Shown here: positions 37,642 to 46,933 of the stretch, piece after piece
How the letters are laid out: the number at the start of each line of letters is the position of its first letter
How positions within the stretch are numbered: position 1 is the stretch's first letter
Position numbers and translations under genes: made by a program
Notes under the pieces: generated by a model
What the model saw: the letters and a program-made list of their open reading frames with translations, nothing else
The model's database searches: none
Told to the model about the DNA's origin: nothing
Source of the DNA: an uncultured bacterium
GTDB taxonomy: Bacteria; Patescibacteriota; Minisyncoccia; Phycocordibacterales; CAIZLB01
Assembly: GCA_903821355.1 (NCBI GenBank)
Contig: CAIJKW010000049.1
Coordinates: 1-56,057 of the forward strand
Direction of reading: 5' to 3'
DNA: 56,057 nucleotides

Positions 37642-39492
37642 ATGAGTCTACTAGATTTTTTACAAAAACCAAAAAAGGAACAAGCTTCTCCAATTAGCTC
37701 AATTCTTCCAAAAGAAATTTATCAATCTGGTGTCTTGGAACTGCAAGACATAATCGCTCCTTCTGGCCTTAAGATTAGCCCTAAAACAATAAACTTGGGA
37801 GAAAAGATTGTTAGAACTTTCTTTGTTATCTCATACCCAAGATTTTTGTCAGCCAATTGGTTCTCACCAATAATCAACCTAGATAAAGTCTTTGATATCT
37901 CAATTTTTATACATCCAATAGACACAGCAACAATCCTAAGACAGTTTACAAAAAAAGTTGCAGACATTGAGGTTGATATAAGCACCAGAGAGACAAAAGG
38001 CTTGGTTAGAGATCCAAAACTAGACACAGCCTATCAAGACCTAGAAGAGCTCAGAGACAAGCTACAACAAGCACAGGAGAGATTGTTTGACATAGGGCTA
38101 TATATTGCCATCTATGGAGAAAATGAACAGGAATTAGATAAAATCGAGTCTGAAATAAAATCAATTCTTGAATCAAACCTTATTTTCATAAAACCGGCGT
38201 TGTTCCAACAAGAACAAGGATTTCAAAGTGTTTTGCCGATAGGGGAAGACAAGTTAGGGGTTCATTCCAAACTAAACTCTGAGCCTTTATCTAGTATCTT
38301 TCCTTTTATATCCTTTGACCTAACATCGGACAAGGGAATTCTTTATGGTATTAACAGACATAACTCGAGTCTTATACTTTTTGATCGATTTTCTCTAGAA
38401 AACTACAACTCCGTGACTTTTGCAAAAGCTGGTTCTGGTAAATCGTATCAAACAAAGCTAGAGATTATAAGATCAATGATGTTTGACACAGATGTTATTG
38501 TTCTTGATCCAGAAAGAGAGTACGAATATCTTGCAGAAGCAACAGGTGGTAGATATTTTAATATTTCACTAACATCAGAACACCACATTAATCCTTTTGA
38601 CCTGCCAGTTCCAAGAGAAGGTGAATCATCTTCTGATGTTTTAAGGTCTAATATCATCAACCTTGTTGGTTTGTTTAGAATAATGCTCGGAGGTTTAACA
38701 CCAGAAGAGGATGCTGTTATGGATAGAGCTATTACAGAAACCTATGCTCTTAAGGATATTACCCCTGAATCAAACTTTGCAGCAGCTGAACCTCCTTTAA
38801 TGTCAGACTTTGAACTTGTTCTTGGAGGAATGGAGGGTGGAGAATCCTTGGCACAGCGTTTAACAAAATATACAAAAGGTACATGGGCAGGTTTTATAAA
38901 CAGACCATCCAATGTTGATATTAACAAGAAGTTTGTTGTGTTTTCACTCAGAGACATGGAGGAAGAGCTCAAACCTGTTGCGATGTATATTGTTATGCAC
39001 TATATCTGGAACGCAATCAGAAAAGAGTTAAAAAAGAGACTTTTGGTAATTGATGAGGCTTGGTATTTAATGAAATCAGAAGACACAGCCTCGTTTTTAC
39101 TTGGTTTGGCCAAGAGAGGTAGAAAATATTATCTAGGTCTTGCTACAATCACACAAGATGTTGAGGACTTTTTAAAATCCCCCTATGGATTACCAATTAT
39201 TTCAAACTCTTCAATTCAAATTTTATTGAAACAATCTCCTTCGTCAATTGATATTGTTCAAAAAACCTTTAATTTAACCGATGAAGAGAAGTATCTACTC
39301 CTAGAATCTGATGTGGGGGAGGGTATGTTCTTTGCTGGTCTTAAGCATGTTGCCATCAAAGTTATCGCATCTTATACAGAAAACCAAATAATTACATCTA
39401 AACCAGCTGAAGTTCTACAAATCAAGAAAGAAAAAGCTGAACTAGCAGCCCAAAGAACTGAGGAAGCTGAAAATCTAAAAAGGAGTTTATAA
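37642..39492 (+). CDS. VirB4-like type IV secretion ATPase
   Basis: Walker A FAKAGSGKSYQTKLEII; VIVLDPEREYEYLAEATGG; KRLLVIDEAWYLMKSEDTASFL; LATITQDVEDFL. Confidence 0.93.
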   Translation: MSLLDFLQKPKKEQASPISSILPKEIYQSGVLELQDIIAPSGLKISPKTINLGEKIVRTFFVISYPRFLSANWFSPIINLDKVFDISIFIHPIDTATILRQFTKKVADIEVDISTRETKGLVRDPKLDTAYQDLEELRDKLQQAQERLFDIGLYIAIYGENEQELDKIESEIKSILESNLIFIKPALFQQEQGFQSVLPIGEDKLGVHSKLNSEPLSSIFPFISFDLTSDKGILYGINRHNSSLILFDRFSLENYNSVTFAKAGSGKSYQTKLEIIRSMMFDTDVIVLDPEREYEYLAEATGGRYFNISLTSEHHINPFDLPVPREGESSSDVLRSNIINLVGLFRIMLGGLTPEEDAVMDRAITETYALKDITPESNFAAAEPPLMSDFELVLGGMEGGESLAQRLTKYTKGTWAGFINRPSNVDINKKFVVFSLRDMEEELKPVAMYIVMHYIWNAIRKELKKRLLVIDEAWYLMKSEDTASFLLGLAKRGRKYYLGLATITQDVEDFLKSPYGLPIISNSSIQILLKQSPSSIDIVQKTFNLTDEEKYLLLESDVGEGMFFAGLKHVAIKVIASYTENQIITSKPAEVLQIKKEKAELAAQRTEEAENLKRSL

Positions 39493-39533
39493 GTTGTTTC
39501 TTTATTCTACTCCAATCTGTTATTATATAGGTA

Positions 39534-39992
39534 ATGAACGAAAGGCAAGCTGCAGCTCAAAGAGATTATTCCCAAGGAAAAAGTCCTGGTAAAGATTCTT
39601 CGCCTACTCAAGAAAAAATGAACTATAATGGTGAGTTAATTGAGGGTGGTGATGAAAAAAAAATAGCAAAATCAACCTTTATTATAATGATTGGTGTTGG
39701 GTTGGTTTTGGATTTAATTGGCTTAATTCCCGCTTTAGGTTGGTTTACAAGCTCCTTAATACTGATTCTTATTTATTTAAAACTTGGTGTAAAATTTCAC
39801 CTTAAAAATGTTTTGAAATTTGGTGGATGTGATTTGATTAAATTAATTCCAGGACTTAGTATCATTCCAGCCTTTACCTTAAGTGTTATATTGAATCTTG
39901 GTCCAATGATTGAAGGTTTGGAAGACTCAATCCCAGGGGGTGAGATTGTTGCACACTCAGTACAAAAAGCAATTTCTATGACAAAAAAATAG
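39534..39992 (+). CDS. Hypothetical membrane protein
   Basis: 152 aa, hydrophobic segments, cluster context. Confidence 0.7.
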   Translation: MNERQAAAQRDYSQGKSPGKDSSPTQEKMNYNGELIEGGDEKKIAKSTFIIMIGVGLVLDLIGLIPALGWFTSSLILILIYLKLGVKFHLKNVLKFGGCDLIKLIPGLSIIPAFTLSVILNLGPMIEGLEDSIPGGEIVAHSVQKAISMTKK

Positions 39993-40058
39993 TTTTTTAT
40001 CAAACTATAAACAAAAAATTAATTACAGTGTATAATTAGTAAAGTAAATATTCAGATT

Positions 40059-41150
40059 ATGAAAAATAAAACACAAAACACAAATATTCTTTTTTTGATT
40101 GTTGTTTTTGTTTTTTCTGTTGTTTTTGTTTTTAATTCAAAAAATCTGTCTTTAATAAATATTGTTAATGCCCAACTAAGTCCCTCCTTGGACGGAAGCG
40201 ATGTCCCACTACCTGAGCAAGTCAAAGAAATAAAACAACAATTGGATGTGGTGGTATCACCAGAGACACCTAGGCCTAGCGACGATGTAACTATATCTGT
40301 TGAAACTTATGGCGGACTGGACTTAAACTCGACAAATATACAATGGCTAATTAATGGAAAACAGCAATTACGCGGTGCTGGTGAAAAGAAGTTTACATTT
40401 AATGTTGGAAACTCAGGGGTAAGTAATGTGGTTTTAAACATCTTTCCAAAAAACCAACCACAGATTGTAAGGACCTTTACATTTAATCCATCAAATATAG
40501 ATCTCTTGTGGGAAGCTGAGACATACACACCTCCGTTTTATAGAGGTAAGGCTTTGTTTTCACCAGAATCATCTGTAACGATGGTTGCTATACCAAACTT
40601 TGTTAATGGCAACTCAAGAGTAAGTGATTCAAATGTTGTATACAAATGGAGTCTGGACAGAGAGGTACAAGGGGATAATTCTGGTTATGGAAAAAACTAT
40701 TTTAAATATACAGCAGATATTATTCCACTAGACAGAACAATAGATATTGAGGCTTATCCATCTGGACAAGAGAGCAGAAAGGGGGTTGGTAGTGTTGATC
40801 TATCAACAAAAAAATCATTTGCCTTATTTTATGAAGACAACCCAACAAACGGTATAATGTTTAACTATTCTCTAGGTGGCCAAATAAACTTAGGATCCAG
40901 GAATGATTCAAAAATCAGTGTTTTTCCTTACAATTTCAGTACGATAAACAAAGATTTGGGATTAGAATATACTTGGTATGTAAATTCAGAAAAAATTGAC
41001 ATTCCAAACAACACAAACACCGTAACGATTAAAAAGAACACTATAGAAAAAGTTAACAACGCTGGTGTTTTGGTTGATATCTCCAATCCAACACATATAA
41101 TGCAGACCACTCAAAACAGTATAGATTTTTTGTTTAATAACAATCAATAG
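40059..41150 (+). CDS. Hypothetical secreted protein with Ig-like/beta-sandwich segments
   Basis: Signal peptide; SPETPRPSDDVTISVETYGGLDLNSTNIQWLINGK. Confidence 0.65.
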   Translation: MKNKTQNTNILFLIVVFVFSVVFVFNSKNLSLINIVNAQLSPSLDGSDVPLPEQVKEIKQQLDVVVSPETPRPSDDVTISVETYGGLDLNSTNIQWLINGKQQLRGAGEKKFTFNVGNSGVSNVVLNIFPKNQPQIVRTFTFNPSNIDLLWEAETYTPPFYRGKALFSPESSVTMVAIPNFVNGNSRVSDSNVVYKWSLDREVQGDNSGYGKNYFKYTADIIPLDRTIDIEAYPSGQESRKGVGSVDLSTKKSFALFYEDNPTNGIMFNYSLGGQINLGSRNDSKISVFPYNFSTINKDLGLEYTWYVNSEKIDIPNNTNTVTIKKNTIEKVNNAGVLVDISNPTHIMQTTQNSIDFLFNNNQ

Positions 41151-41235
41151 TTTTATTTTGTTGGTTTTGGGTTTTTACACAGTATTTAGTTTATATAAAT
41201 ATACATCAATCTTTATTTGTTGTATTATATTAGTA

Positions 41236-42042
41236 ATGAATACTTTAAAGAATAAGACCAAAAACTCCTATCAGAAAGTTTTATCAGCAATAGGTATTTT
41301 ATCTTTATTTTGTTATTTGCTTTTTGGATTGAGTATCAATCTCATTAAAGCAGAGACTCAACAAACCTTTTCAACACCTGGATTAGATAAAGCAGGTGGT
41401 ATGCAACAATACACAAACACCACAGGACAGATGCCTGGGGGAGTACCACAGTCCAACGCACAAGCACAACAAATCTGGAGCCAAGGAACTGGAATGCCTT
41501 CAAACTCATCAGTACTAACACCAGGTTCTATGGTCTCACAAAACGGCCCACCAACAGCGAGTGACGTTAATTGTGGTATCAATGTAATAAGTGGCACATG
41601 GAATTATTGCATGCTCGCTCCAGTCAACGGCCTTATCGGAAACCTGATTGGAACAAGTACGGAGCAGGTTCCAATTAATGAAAACAGTTTGCAAACCTTC
41701 TTTGCAAAAATTTATCAGATTGGCATAGCTGTTGTTATAGCCCTAGCTATTGTCATGATTTCTTTAGGGGGTATTAGATTGGCAACAACAGACTCCGTCT
41801 TAGGAACAGATGAGGGTAAAAAAATGGTCAACGCAGCTTTTGCCGGTCTTTTTGTTGCGTTATTCTCTTATGTTTTACTATATACAATAAACCCAGCATT
41901 ATTATCAAACGGCAACGGCAGTGATGGTACTAGTGCCTTATTCCCAACAACAAACATTCCTGTGATTACACCAACAGTACAAACACAAGGTCAACAAAAC
42001 AACAATAAAGGCGTGAATCCTCTTTTAACCCCAGCTCCTTAA
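41236..42042 (+). CDS. TrbC/VirB2-like pilin-family protein
   Basis: Signal peptide and C-terminal TM pair (IYQIGIAVVIALAIVMISLGGIRLATTD...AAFAGLFVALFSYVLLYTINP); ATG at 41236. Confidence 0.7.
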   Translation: MNTLKNKTKNSYQKVLSAIGILSLFCYLLFGLSINLIKAETQQTFSTPGLDKAGGMQQYTNTTGQMPGGVPQSNAQAQQIWSQGTGMPSNSSVLTPGSMVSQNGPPTASDVNCGINVISGTWNYCMLAPVNGLIGNLIGTSTEQVPINENSLQTFFAKIYQIGIAVVIALAIVMISLGGIRLATTDSVLGTDEGKKMVNAAFAGLFVALFSYVLLYTINPALLSNGNGSDGTSALFPTTNIPVITPTVQTQGQQNNNKGVNPLLTPAP

Positions 42043-42051
42043 AGTAATCAT

Positions 42052-43626
42052 ATGTCTAAATCAAAATTAACAATATTAATAGTAATCATCTTAAGTATAG
42101 CGATTGGCCTACTTGCTGGTTTCTATTTCTATAGCAAAAAGACAAATACAATTACCCAACCAACACCTAGTGATAAAACAATTTTCGGTGGAATAGGTGG
42201 TGTTAGAACAGACTTACCGACAGATAACACAAACAATATATCAGGTAACGAAACAGGATCTGGGGGAGATACACCTCTTGCAACATCGACACCAAAATCA
42301 AATCCATTAAGAATGATAGCTTCTGGCCCTATAGCTGGTGCTGATTTTGTAACCAGAGATATTATTGCAACATCGTCTTTGTTGATTTTACAAAACCAAA
42401 CAGCAAACAAAAGCACATCGACAAAAACAACAGTTAAAACAATTAAACCAAAGATTATAGGTCAGGAAGAAAAAATTAGATATATAGAAAGAGGAAAGGG
42501 GATGGTTTACGAAACATCATCATCGACACCTGCAGTTTCAAGAATCACCAATTCCACATACACAAGAATAACCGAGTCTTTCTTTGATAAAACAGGAGAC
42601 AATCTCTTGTTGAGAGGTCTTGTTGGTAGTTCTGACACAATTCAGACTGTGTTAGGCAAGACGATACTTGAAACACCAACATCAACAACCATGTCACTGA
42701 AAATGAATCCCCTGCCTTATAATTTAATCTCGCTTGTTTTATCGCCAACAAAAGATTATTTTGCATCTTACATAGAACAAAAAGGTGTTGGATCTTCAAT
42801 TAATATAAGTAGATTAGATGGAACGGGTGTGTTTAATATATATAAATCCCCTTTTAGAGAATGGTTACTATCCTGGCCAAGTGCTGACACTGTTATTTTA
42901 AACACAAAACCATCTACATATTCAGCTGGTTTTGCTTATTCTATAAACACAAAAACCAAAGCTTTTAAAAGGATTACTGGGGGACAGAGTGGATTAACAA
43001 CATTAATGTCTCCCGATGGTTTAAATGTTTTAGTGGGTGAGAGTATAGATGGATCTATGAAATTAAGTGTTTTAAATTTAAAAACTCAGTCTTTTAAAGA
43101 TATTTACGAAAGGGCACTACCTGAAAAATGTGTTTGGTCTAAATTAGAGAAAAACACAATCTTTTGTGCGGCTGGCGAATCAATTGTTTATGCCCCATAC
43201 CCTGACGCATGGTACCAAGGTTTGGTGTTTTTTGATGATAATATTTGGAAAATAAATACAGAAACACAAGAGAATAAAATTGTTGCTGTAATTAAAGATT
43301 ATGTAAAAGACGGCTTGGATGCGACAAACTTATTGTTAAGTAAAAATGAGGATTATATGCTATTTACAAACAAGAAGGATTTGAGTTTGTGGGGATTAGA
43401 AATTCCAAAACCACAAAAAGCAACATCAACCAACACAACAAAAACACAAAAAGTGAGTGTTGCAACAAGCACAACGAGTATTAAAACAACAACAAAAACT
43501 CCTACCTCAACAACCAAAAAAACAACCAGTATTAGTACCACTACAAAGACCACCAACAACACTACAACAAATCTGAAATCAACATCAACCGATTCAAATT
43601 CAACAAAAAAGATTTTTATAGATTAG
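42052..43626 (+). CDS. Hypothetical membrane-anchored protein with WD40/TolB-like body and Thr/Ser/Lys-rich tail
   Basis: 524 aa; N-terminal TM; tail TSTNTTKTQKVSVATSTTSIKTTTKTPTSTTKK. Confidence 0.65.
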   Translation: MSKSKLTILIVIILSIAIGLLAGFYFYSKKTNTITQPTPSDKTIFGGIGGVRTDLPTDNTNNISGNETGSGGDTPLATSTPKSNPLRMIASGPIAGADFVTRDIIATSSLLILQNQTANKSTSTKTTVKTIKPKIIGQEEKIRYIERGKGMVYETSSSTPAVSRITNSTYTRITESFFDKTGDNLLLRGLVGSSDTIQTVLGKTILETPTSTTMSLKMNPLPYNLISLVLSPTKDYFASYIEQKGVGSSINISRLDGTGVFNIYKSPFREWLLSWPSADTVILNTKPSTYSAGFAYSINTKTKAFKRITGGQSGLTTLMSPDGLNVLVGESIDGSMKLSVLNLKTQSFKDIYERALPEKCVWSKLEKNTIFCAAGESIVYAPYPDAWYQGLVFFDDNIWKINTETQENKIVAVIKDYVKDGLDATNLLLSKNEDYMLFTNKKDLSLWGLEIPKPQKATSTNTTKTQKVSVATSTTSIKTTTKTPTSTTKKTTSISTTTKTTNNTTTNLKSTSTDSNSTKKIFID

Positions 43627-43645
43627 TGAAGGTATAAAAAGATTT

Positions 43646-44380
43646 TTATTTATTTTTATTTTCGTCTTTTTTTATTGTCTTTCTAAAATAAACCTCCTGA
43701 GCAATCGCAAAAATATTTGAGGTTATCCAATAAAGAGAGATGGCTGATGTTAAACTAAATGATATTAAAAAAACAATTGCTGGCATCGTATATCTCATTT
43801 GAACATTCATACTTTTGGCAAAATCTTCTTGTTTACCAACCCTTCCGGAGGATTTATAGGCTGGGACAGAATACCTTATTTGCACAAATTGTGTAACACC
43901 AACAATAATACTTAGCCAAATATTTTTCTTTGTTATATCCAACAACCCCAAAAACATAGTGTTTACCGTTTGGGGATTTGGAATAAAGTTGTATAACAAA
44001 GACGGATCAATGTGTGGTAAACCTGATCTGTAGAAAATATTTGCTAGCGACAAAATTATAGGTAGTTGAATTAACAAAAGAAGAATCCCAGAAAATGGAT
44101 TTAGATTATTTTTTTTATAAAACTCTAGCATTTTTTTAGCCTGCTCTTCTTTATTATTAGCTGTTTGCTCTTTTATTTTGTTTAACTCTGGCTCCAACGC
44201 CTTCATTTTTAACTGAGTAACAACAGAACTTTTTGATAGTGGAATTAAGACAAACTTAACAATACATGTGAAAACAATAACAGCGACACCAAGATCTGCG
44301 TTGGGGGTATGGTTTATTATAAAAACCAAACCGTTGTATAGGGGGATATAAAACGTTACGCTAAAAAAATTTGTTATCAT
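43646..44380 (-). CDS. yidC: YidC/Oxa1-family membrane insertase
   Basis: VFTCIVKFVLIPLSKSSVVTQLKMKALEPELNKIKEQ...; adjacent to rnpA-rpmH. Confidence 0.93.
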   Translation of the reverse strand: MITNFFSVTFYIPLYNGLVFIINHTPNADLGVAVIVFTCIVKFVLIPLSKSSVVTQLKMKALEPELNKIKEQTANNKEEQAKKMLEFYKKNNLNPFSGILLLLIQLPIILSLANIFYRSGLPHIDPSLLYNFIPNPQTVNTMFLGLLDITKKNIWLSIIVGVTQFVQIRYSVPAYKSSGRVGKQEDFAKSMNVQMRYTMPAIVFLISFSLTSAISLYWITSNIFAIAQEVYFRKTIKKDENKNK

Positions 44381-44820
44381 TATTTTATTATATAATCTTT
44401 TAGTAAAATTTGCTCTATTTCTTGACCAATGATTTTAAAATCATTCCTTATTGTTTCTTTTTTAGCTAAAAAAACAAATTGTGGGGTGGGGGTTTTAAGA
44501 ATACCGCCGTTTTTTTCAACATTTGTTAATTCTTTTAAAAAAGACTCTTTCATTCTTCTTTTGACTCTATTTCTGTCTACCGCCTTAATAAAAACCTTTT
44601 TTGAAGCAATGAAGGTGCAGAAGAGTTCTAAACCTTTGTTTTTATCTGTTTTTTCTTGTTTTTTGTGTTCTGGTGTTGTTTTTCCCGTGTTTTTGTGTTT
44701 TTTGTCATCAAAAACAACTGTTTCGTAATGTGTTTTTAAAAGAAAAGAGCCTGAGTTATAGGCCCTACCTTTTTTCATTATTAAAGCGATTTGTGAGGGA
44801 GAAAGGCTTTTTATTGTCAT
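44380..44820 (-). CDS. rnpA: Ribonuclease P protein component with a Lys-rich insertion
   Basis: ASKKVFIKAVDRNRVKRRMKES RNR motif; location between yidC and rpmH. Confidence 0.87.
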   Translation of the reverse strand: MTIKSLSPSQIALIMKKGRAYNSGSFLLKTHYETVVFDDKKHKNTGKTTPEHKKQEKTDKNKGLELFCTFIASKKVFIKAVDRNRVKRRMKESFLKELTNVEKNGGILKTPTPQFVFLAKKETIRNDFKIIGQEIEQILLKDYIIK

Positions 44821-44870
44821 ATATGGCTTTAATTAAGGTGTTTTATTGAAACACCAAAGCACGCAAACGA

Positions 44871-45005
44871 CTATACAGCCAGCTTTTTTCTACCTTTTGC
44901 ACGACGAGCGGCCAAAACACGGCGTCCACCGTGAGTCTTTGTTCTCACAAGAAAACCGTGAGTCTTTGCTCGCTTTCTTTTGTTTGGTTGGTATGTTTGC
45001 GACAT
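44871..45005 (-). CDS. rpmH: 50S ribosomal protein L34 (absent from the ORF track, too short)
   Basis: Translated by hand: [44 protein letters not shown]. Confidence 0.96.
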   Translation of the reverse strand: MSQTYQPNKRKRAKTHGFLVRTKTHGGRRVLAARRAKGRKKLAV

Positions 45006-45139
45006 GGTAAGGATATTAACCTATTTTTGTTTTTTTGTAAACATACCTCATGGGTGATTTAGTAGAACGGATCACTAAACAAACAAGCTGTTGTTCTTAA
45101 TAAAAAATTAAAAAATGTATTTAAAGAAAAGTAAATGAG

Positions 45140-45148
45140 TTATCCACA
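45140..45148 (+). promoter_or_regulatory. DnaA box upstream of dnaA
   Basis: TTATCCACA. Confidence 0.65.
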
Positions 45149-45217
45149 GGTATCAACATACTTTTATATATTATTCAAGTTTCATTTAAAAAAACAAGGG
45201 GTATAATATTTACCACT

Positions 45218-46552
45218 ATGGATATCAAAAAACTATGGGATGATTTGTTGGCGCAAATGGAGATAGAAGTATCAAGAGCCAACTTTTCAACATGGTTCAA
45301 AGATACTTATATAAACAAAATGGAAGGGGGTGTGGTTTACTTAGCTGTTCCAAACACATTCGCAAAAGAGTGGTTATCTCAAAGGTATCATAAAAAAATA
45401 TTAGAAATATTAAGGATGGGGGATGACACAATAAGGTCTGTTGAGTATATAATTTCTACACAAAAAAAGAAAAAAGACAGTGAGTCTTTGGATGAAAATT
45501 CCCAAAACAAAGAATTACCATTGAGTGGTCTGTTTATTAACCCTGAGGACAACCTAAACCCTAGATACACCTTTGAAAACTTTGTTGTTGGACAATTTAA
45601 TGAGCTTGCCCACGCCGCAGCACAAGCAATAATTAAAAAACCAGTTGCCTACAATCCACTTTTTTACTATGGAAACACAGGTTTAGGCAAGACTCATCTA
45701 ATGCAGGCTATAGGTAACCACATAAAGAACCACAATAAGGATCGTAGGGTTTACTATGTTACATCTGAAAAATTTACAATGGACTATATAATGTCTCTTC
45801 AGTCTGGAAAAATCAATAATTTTAAAGATAAATATAGAAAATATGATGTTTTAATTATAGATGACATACAGTTTCTATCAAACAAAGAGAAGACTCAGGA
45901 AGAACTCTTCCATTTGTTTAACCACCTCTACGACAACAACAAGCAAATAATCTTTTCATCAGATGTGCATGTAAATCACCTTCCCAACCTAGAGGATCGT
46001 CTAAAATCAAGGTTTATGGCGGGCATGATTATAGACATCTCTCCAGCAGACACAGAATCCAGGATGGCCATACTTAAAACAAAAGCTAGGATTAACAGTT
46101 TTAATATTTCGGATGAGGTTGCCTCTTTTTTAGCATCAAATGTTAATGGTAGTATTAGAGAGCTTGAGGGTGTTTTAAACGCCCTTATGTGTCAATCTCA
46201 ATTAAAAGGGAGGGATTTGGTGCTTTCTGAAATTAAACAACTCACAAAAAACACAGGAAAAATTCATAGGAATGTTTCTGTAAAGGATGTGGTTAGGGCT
46301 GTGGCCTCTTTTTACAACATAGAAGAAGAGACTATTTACAACAAAACGAGACGTCAGGAGGTTGTAAAACCAAGACAATTAACAATGTATATTTTAAGGG
46401 AATACTACAACATATCACTTCCATCCATTGGACAAAAACTTGGGGGCAGAGACCATACAACAGTAATACACTCATGTGAAAAGATAAAGAATGAATTAAA
46501 GGTAAATTTTGAATTACAATCAGAAATCAATCAAATCAAATCAATGATTTAA
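45218..46552 (+). CDS. dnaA: Chromosomal replication initiator DnaA
   Basis: PLFYYGNTGLGKTHLMQAIGNHI; LIIDDIQFLSNKEKTQEELFHLFNHLY; GGRDHTTVIHSCEKI. Confidence 0.98.
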   Translation: MDIKKLWDDLLAQMEIEVSRANFSTWFKDTYINKMEGGVVYLAVPNTFAKEWLSQRYHKKILEILRMGDDTIRSVEYIISTQKKKKDSESLDENSQNKELPLSGLFINPEDNLNPRYTFENFVVGQFNELAHAAAQAIIKKPVAYNPLFYYGNTGLGKTHLMQAIGNHIKNHNKDRRVYYVTSEKFTMDYIMSLQSGKINNFKDKYRKYDVLIIDDIQFLSNKEKTQEELFHLFNHLYDNNKQIIFSSDVHVNHLPNLEDRLKSRFMAGMIIDISPADTESRMAILKTKARINSFNISDEVASFLASNVNGSIRELEGVLNALMCQSQLKGRDLVLSEIKQLTKNTGKIHRNVSVKDVVRAVASFYNIEEETIYNKTRRQEVVKPRQLTMYILREYYNISLPSIGQKLGGRDHTTVIHSCEKIKNELKVNFELQSEINQIKSMI

Positions 46553-46933
46553 TTTTCTAAGGCTGTAATTTATACAAAAAAGTTATAGGTGGGTTGTGTT
46601 TCAACCGATAAATAGGTAAATAAATGGGTAATAATGGTTATTTTAACAAGATAACCATTATTATTTTGTGTATAACTATGTGTATAACTTGTTATTAACC
46701 CGGGTTTAATATGTTTATAAGTTGTTATTTAGTGAGTATAAGTTGTTGATTATGTGTATAGTTATCAACATGGCTTAAAAAGACATTGTTTAAGCCACCA
46801 AACAAAACACTGTCTTTTAGTTTGTCTTTTATTAAAATATGGTTAAATTAATAGGTATATTAAAAAGTCCACATATCCACAGGTATAACAGTAATAGGTT
46901 TTTTTATTAATAAAGATATATAATTAATACATT
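46553..46933. promoter_or_regulatory. Candidate oriC/dnaN regulatory region
   Basis: TGTGTATAA at 46667 and 46679, TGTGTATAG at 46753, TTATCAACA at 46762, ATATCCACA near 46870; AT-rich; in-phase repeats; 12-bp inverted repeat AATAATGGTTAT/ATAACCATTATT (46630-46662). Confidence 0.6.

Noticed and set aside
30730-43626. Interpretation as an integrative conjugative element or plasmid insertion
   Set aside because: No integrase, relaxase, coupling protein or att-like direct repeats seen; genes are flush with chromosomal housekeeping genes on both sides.
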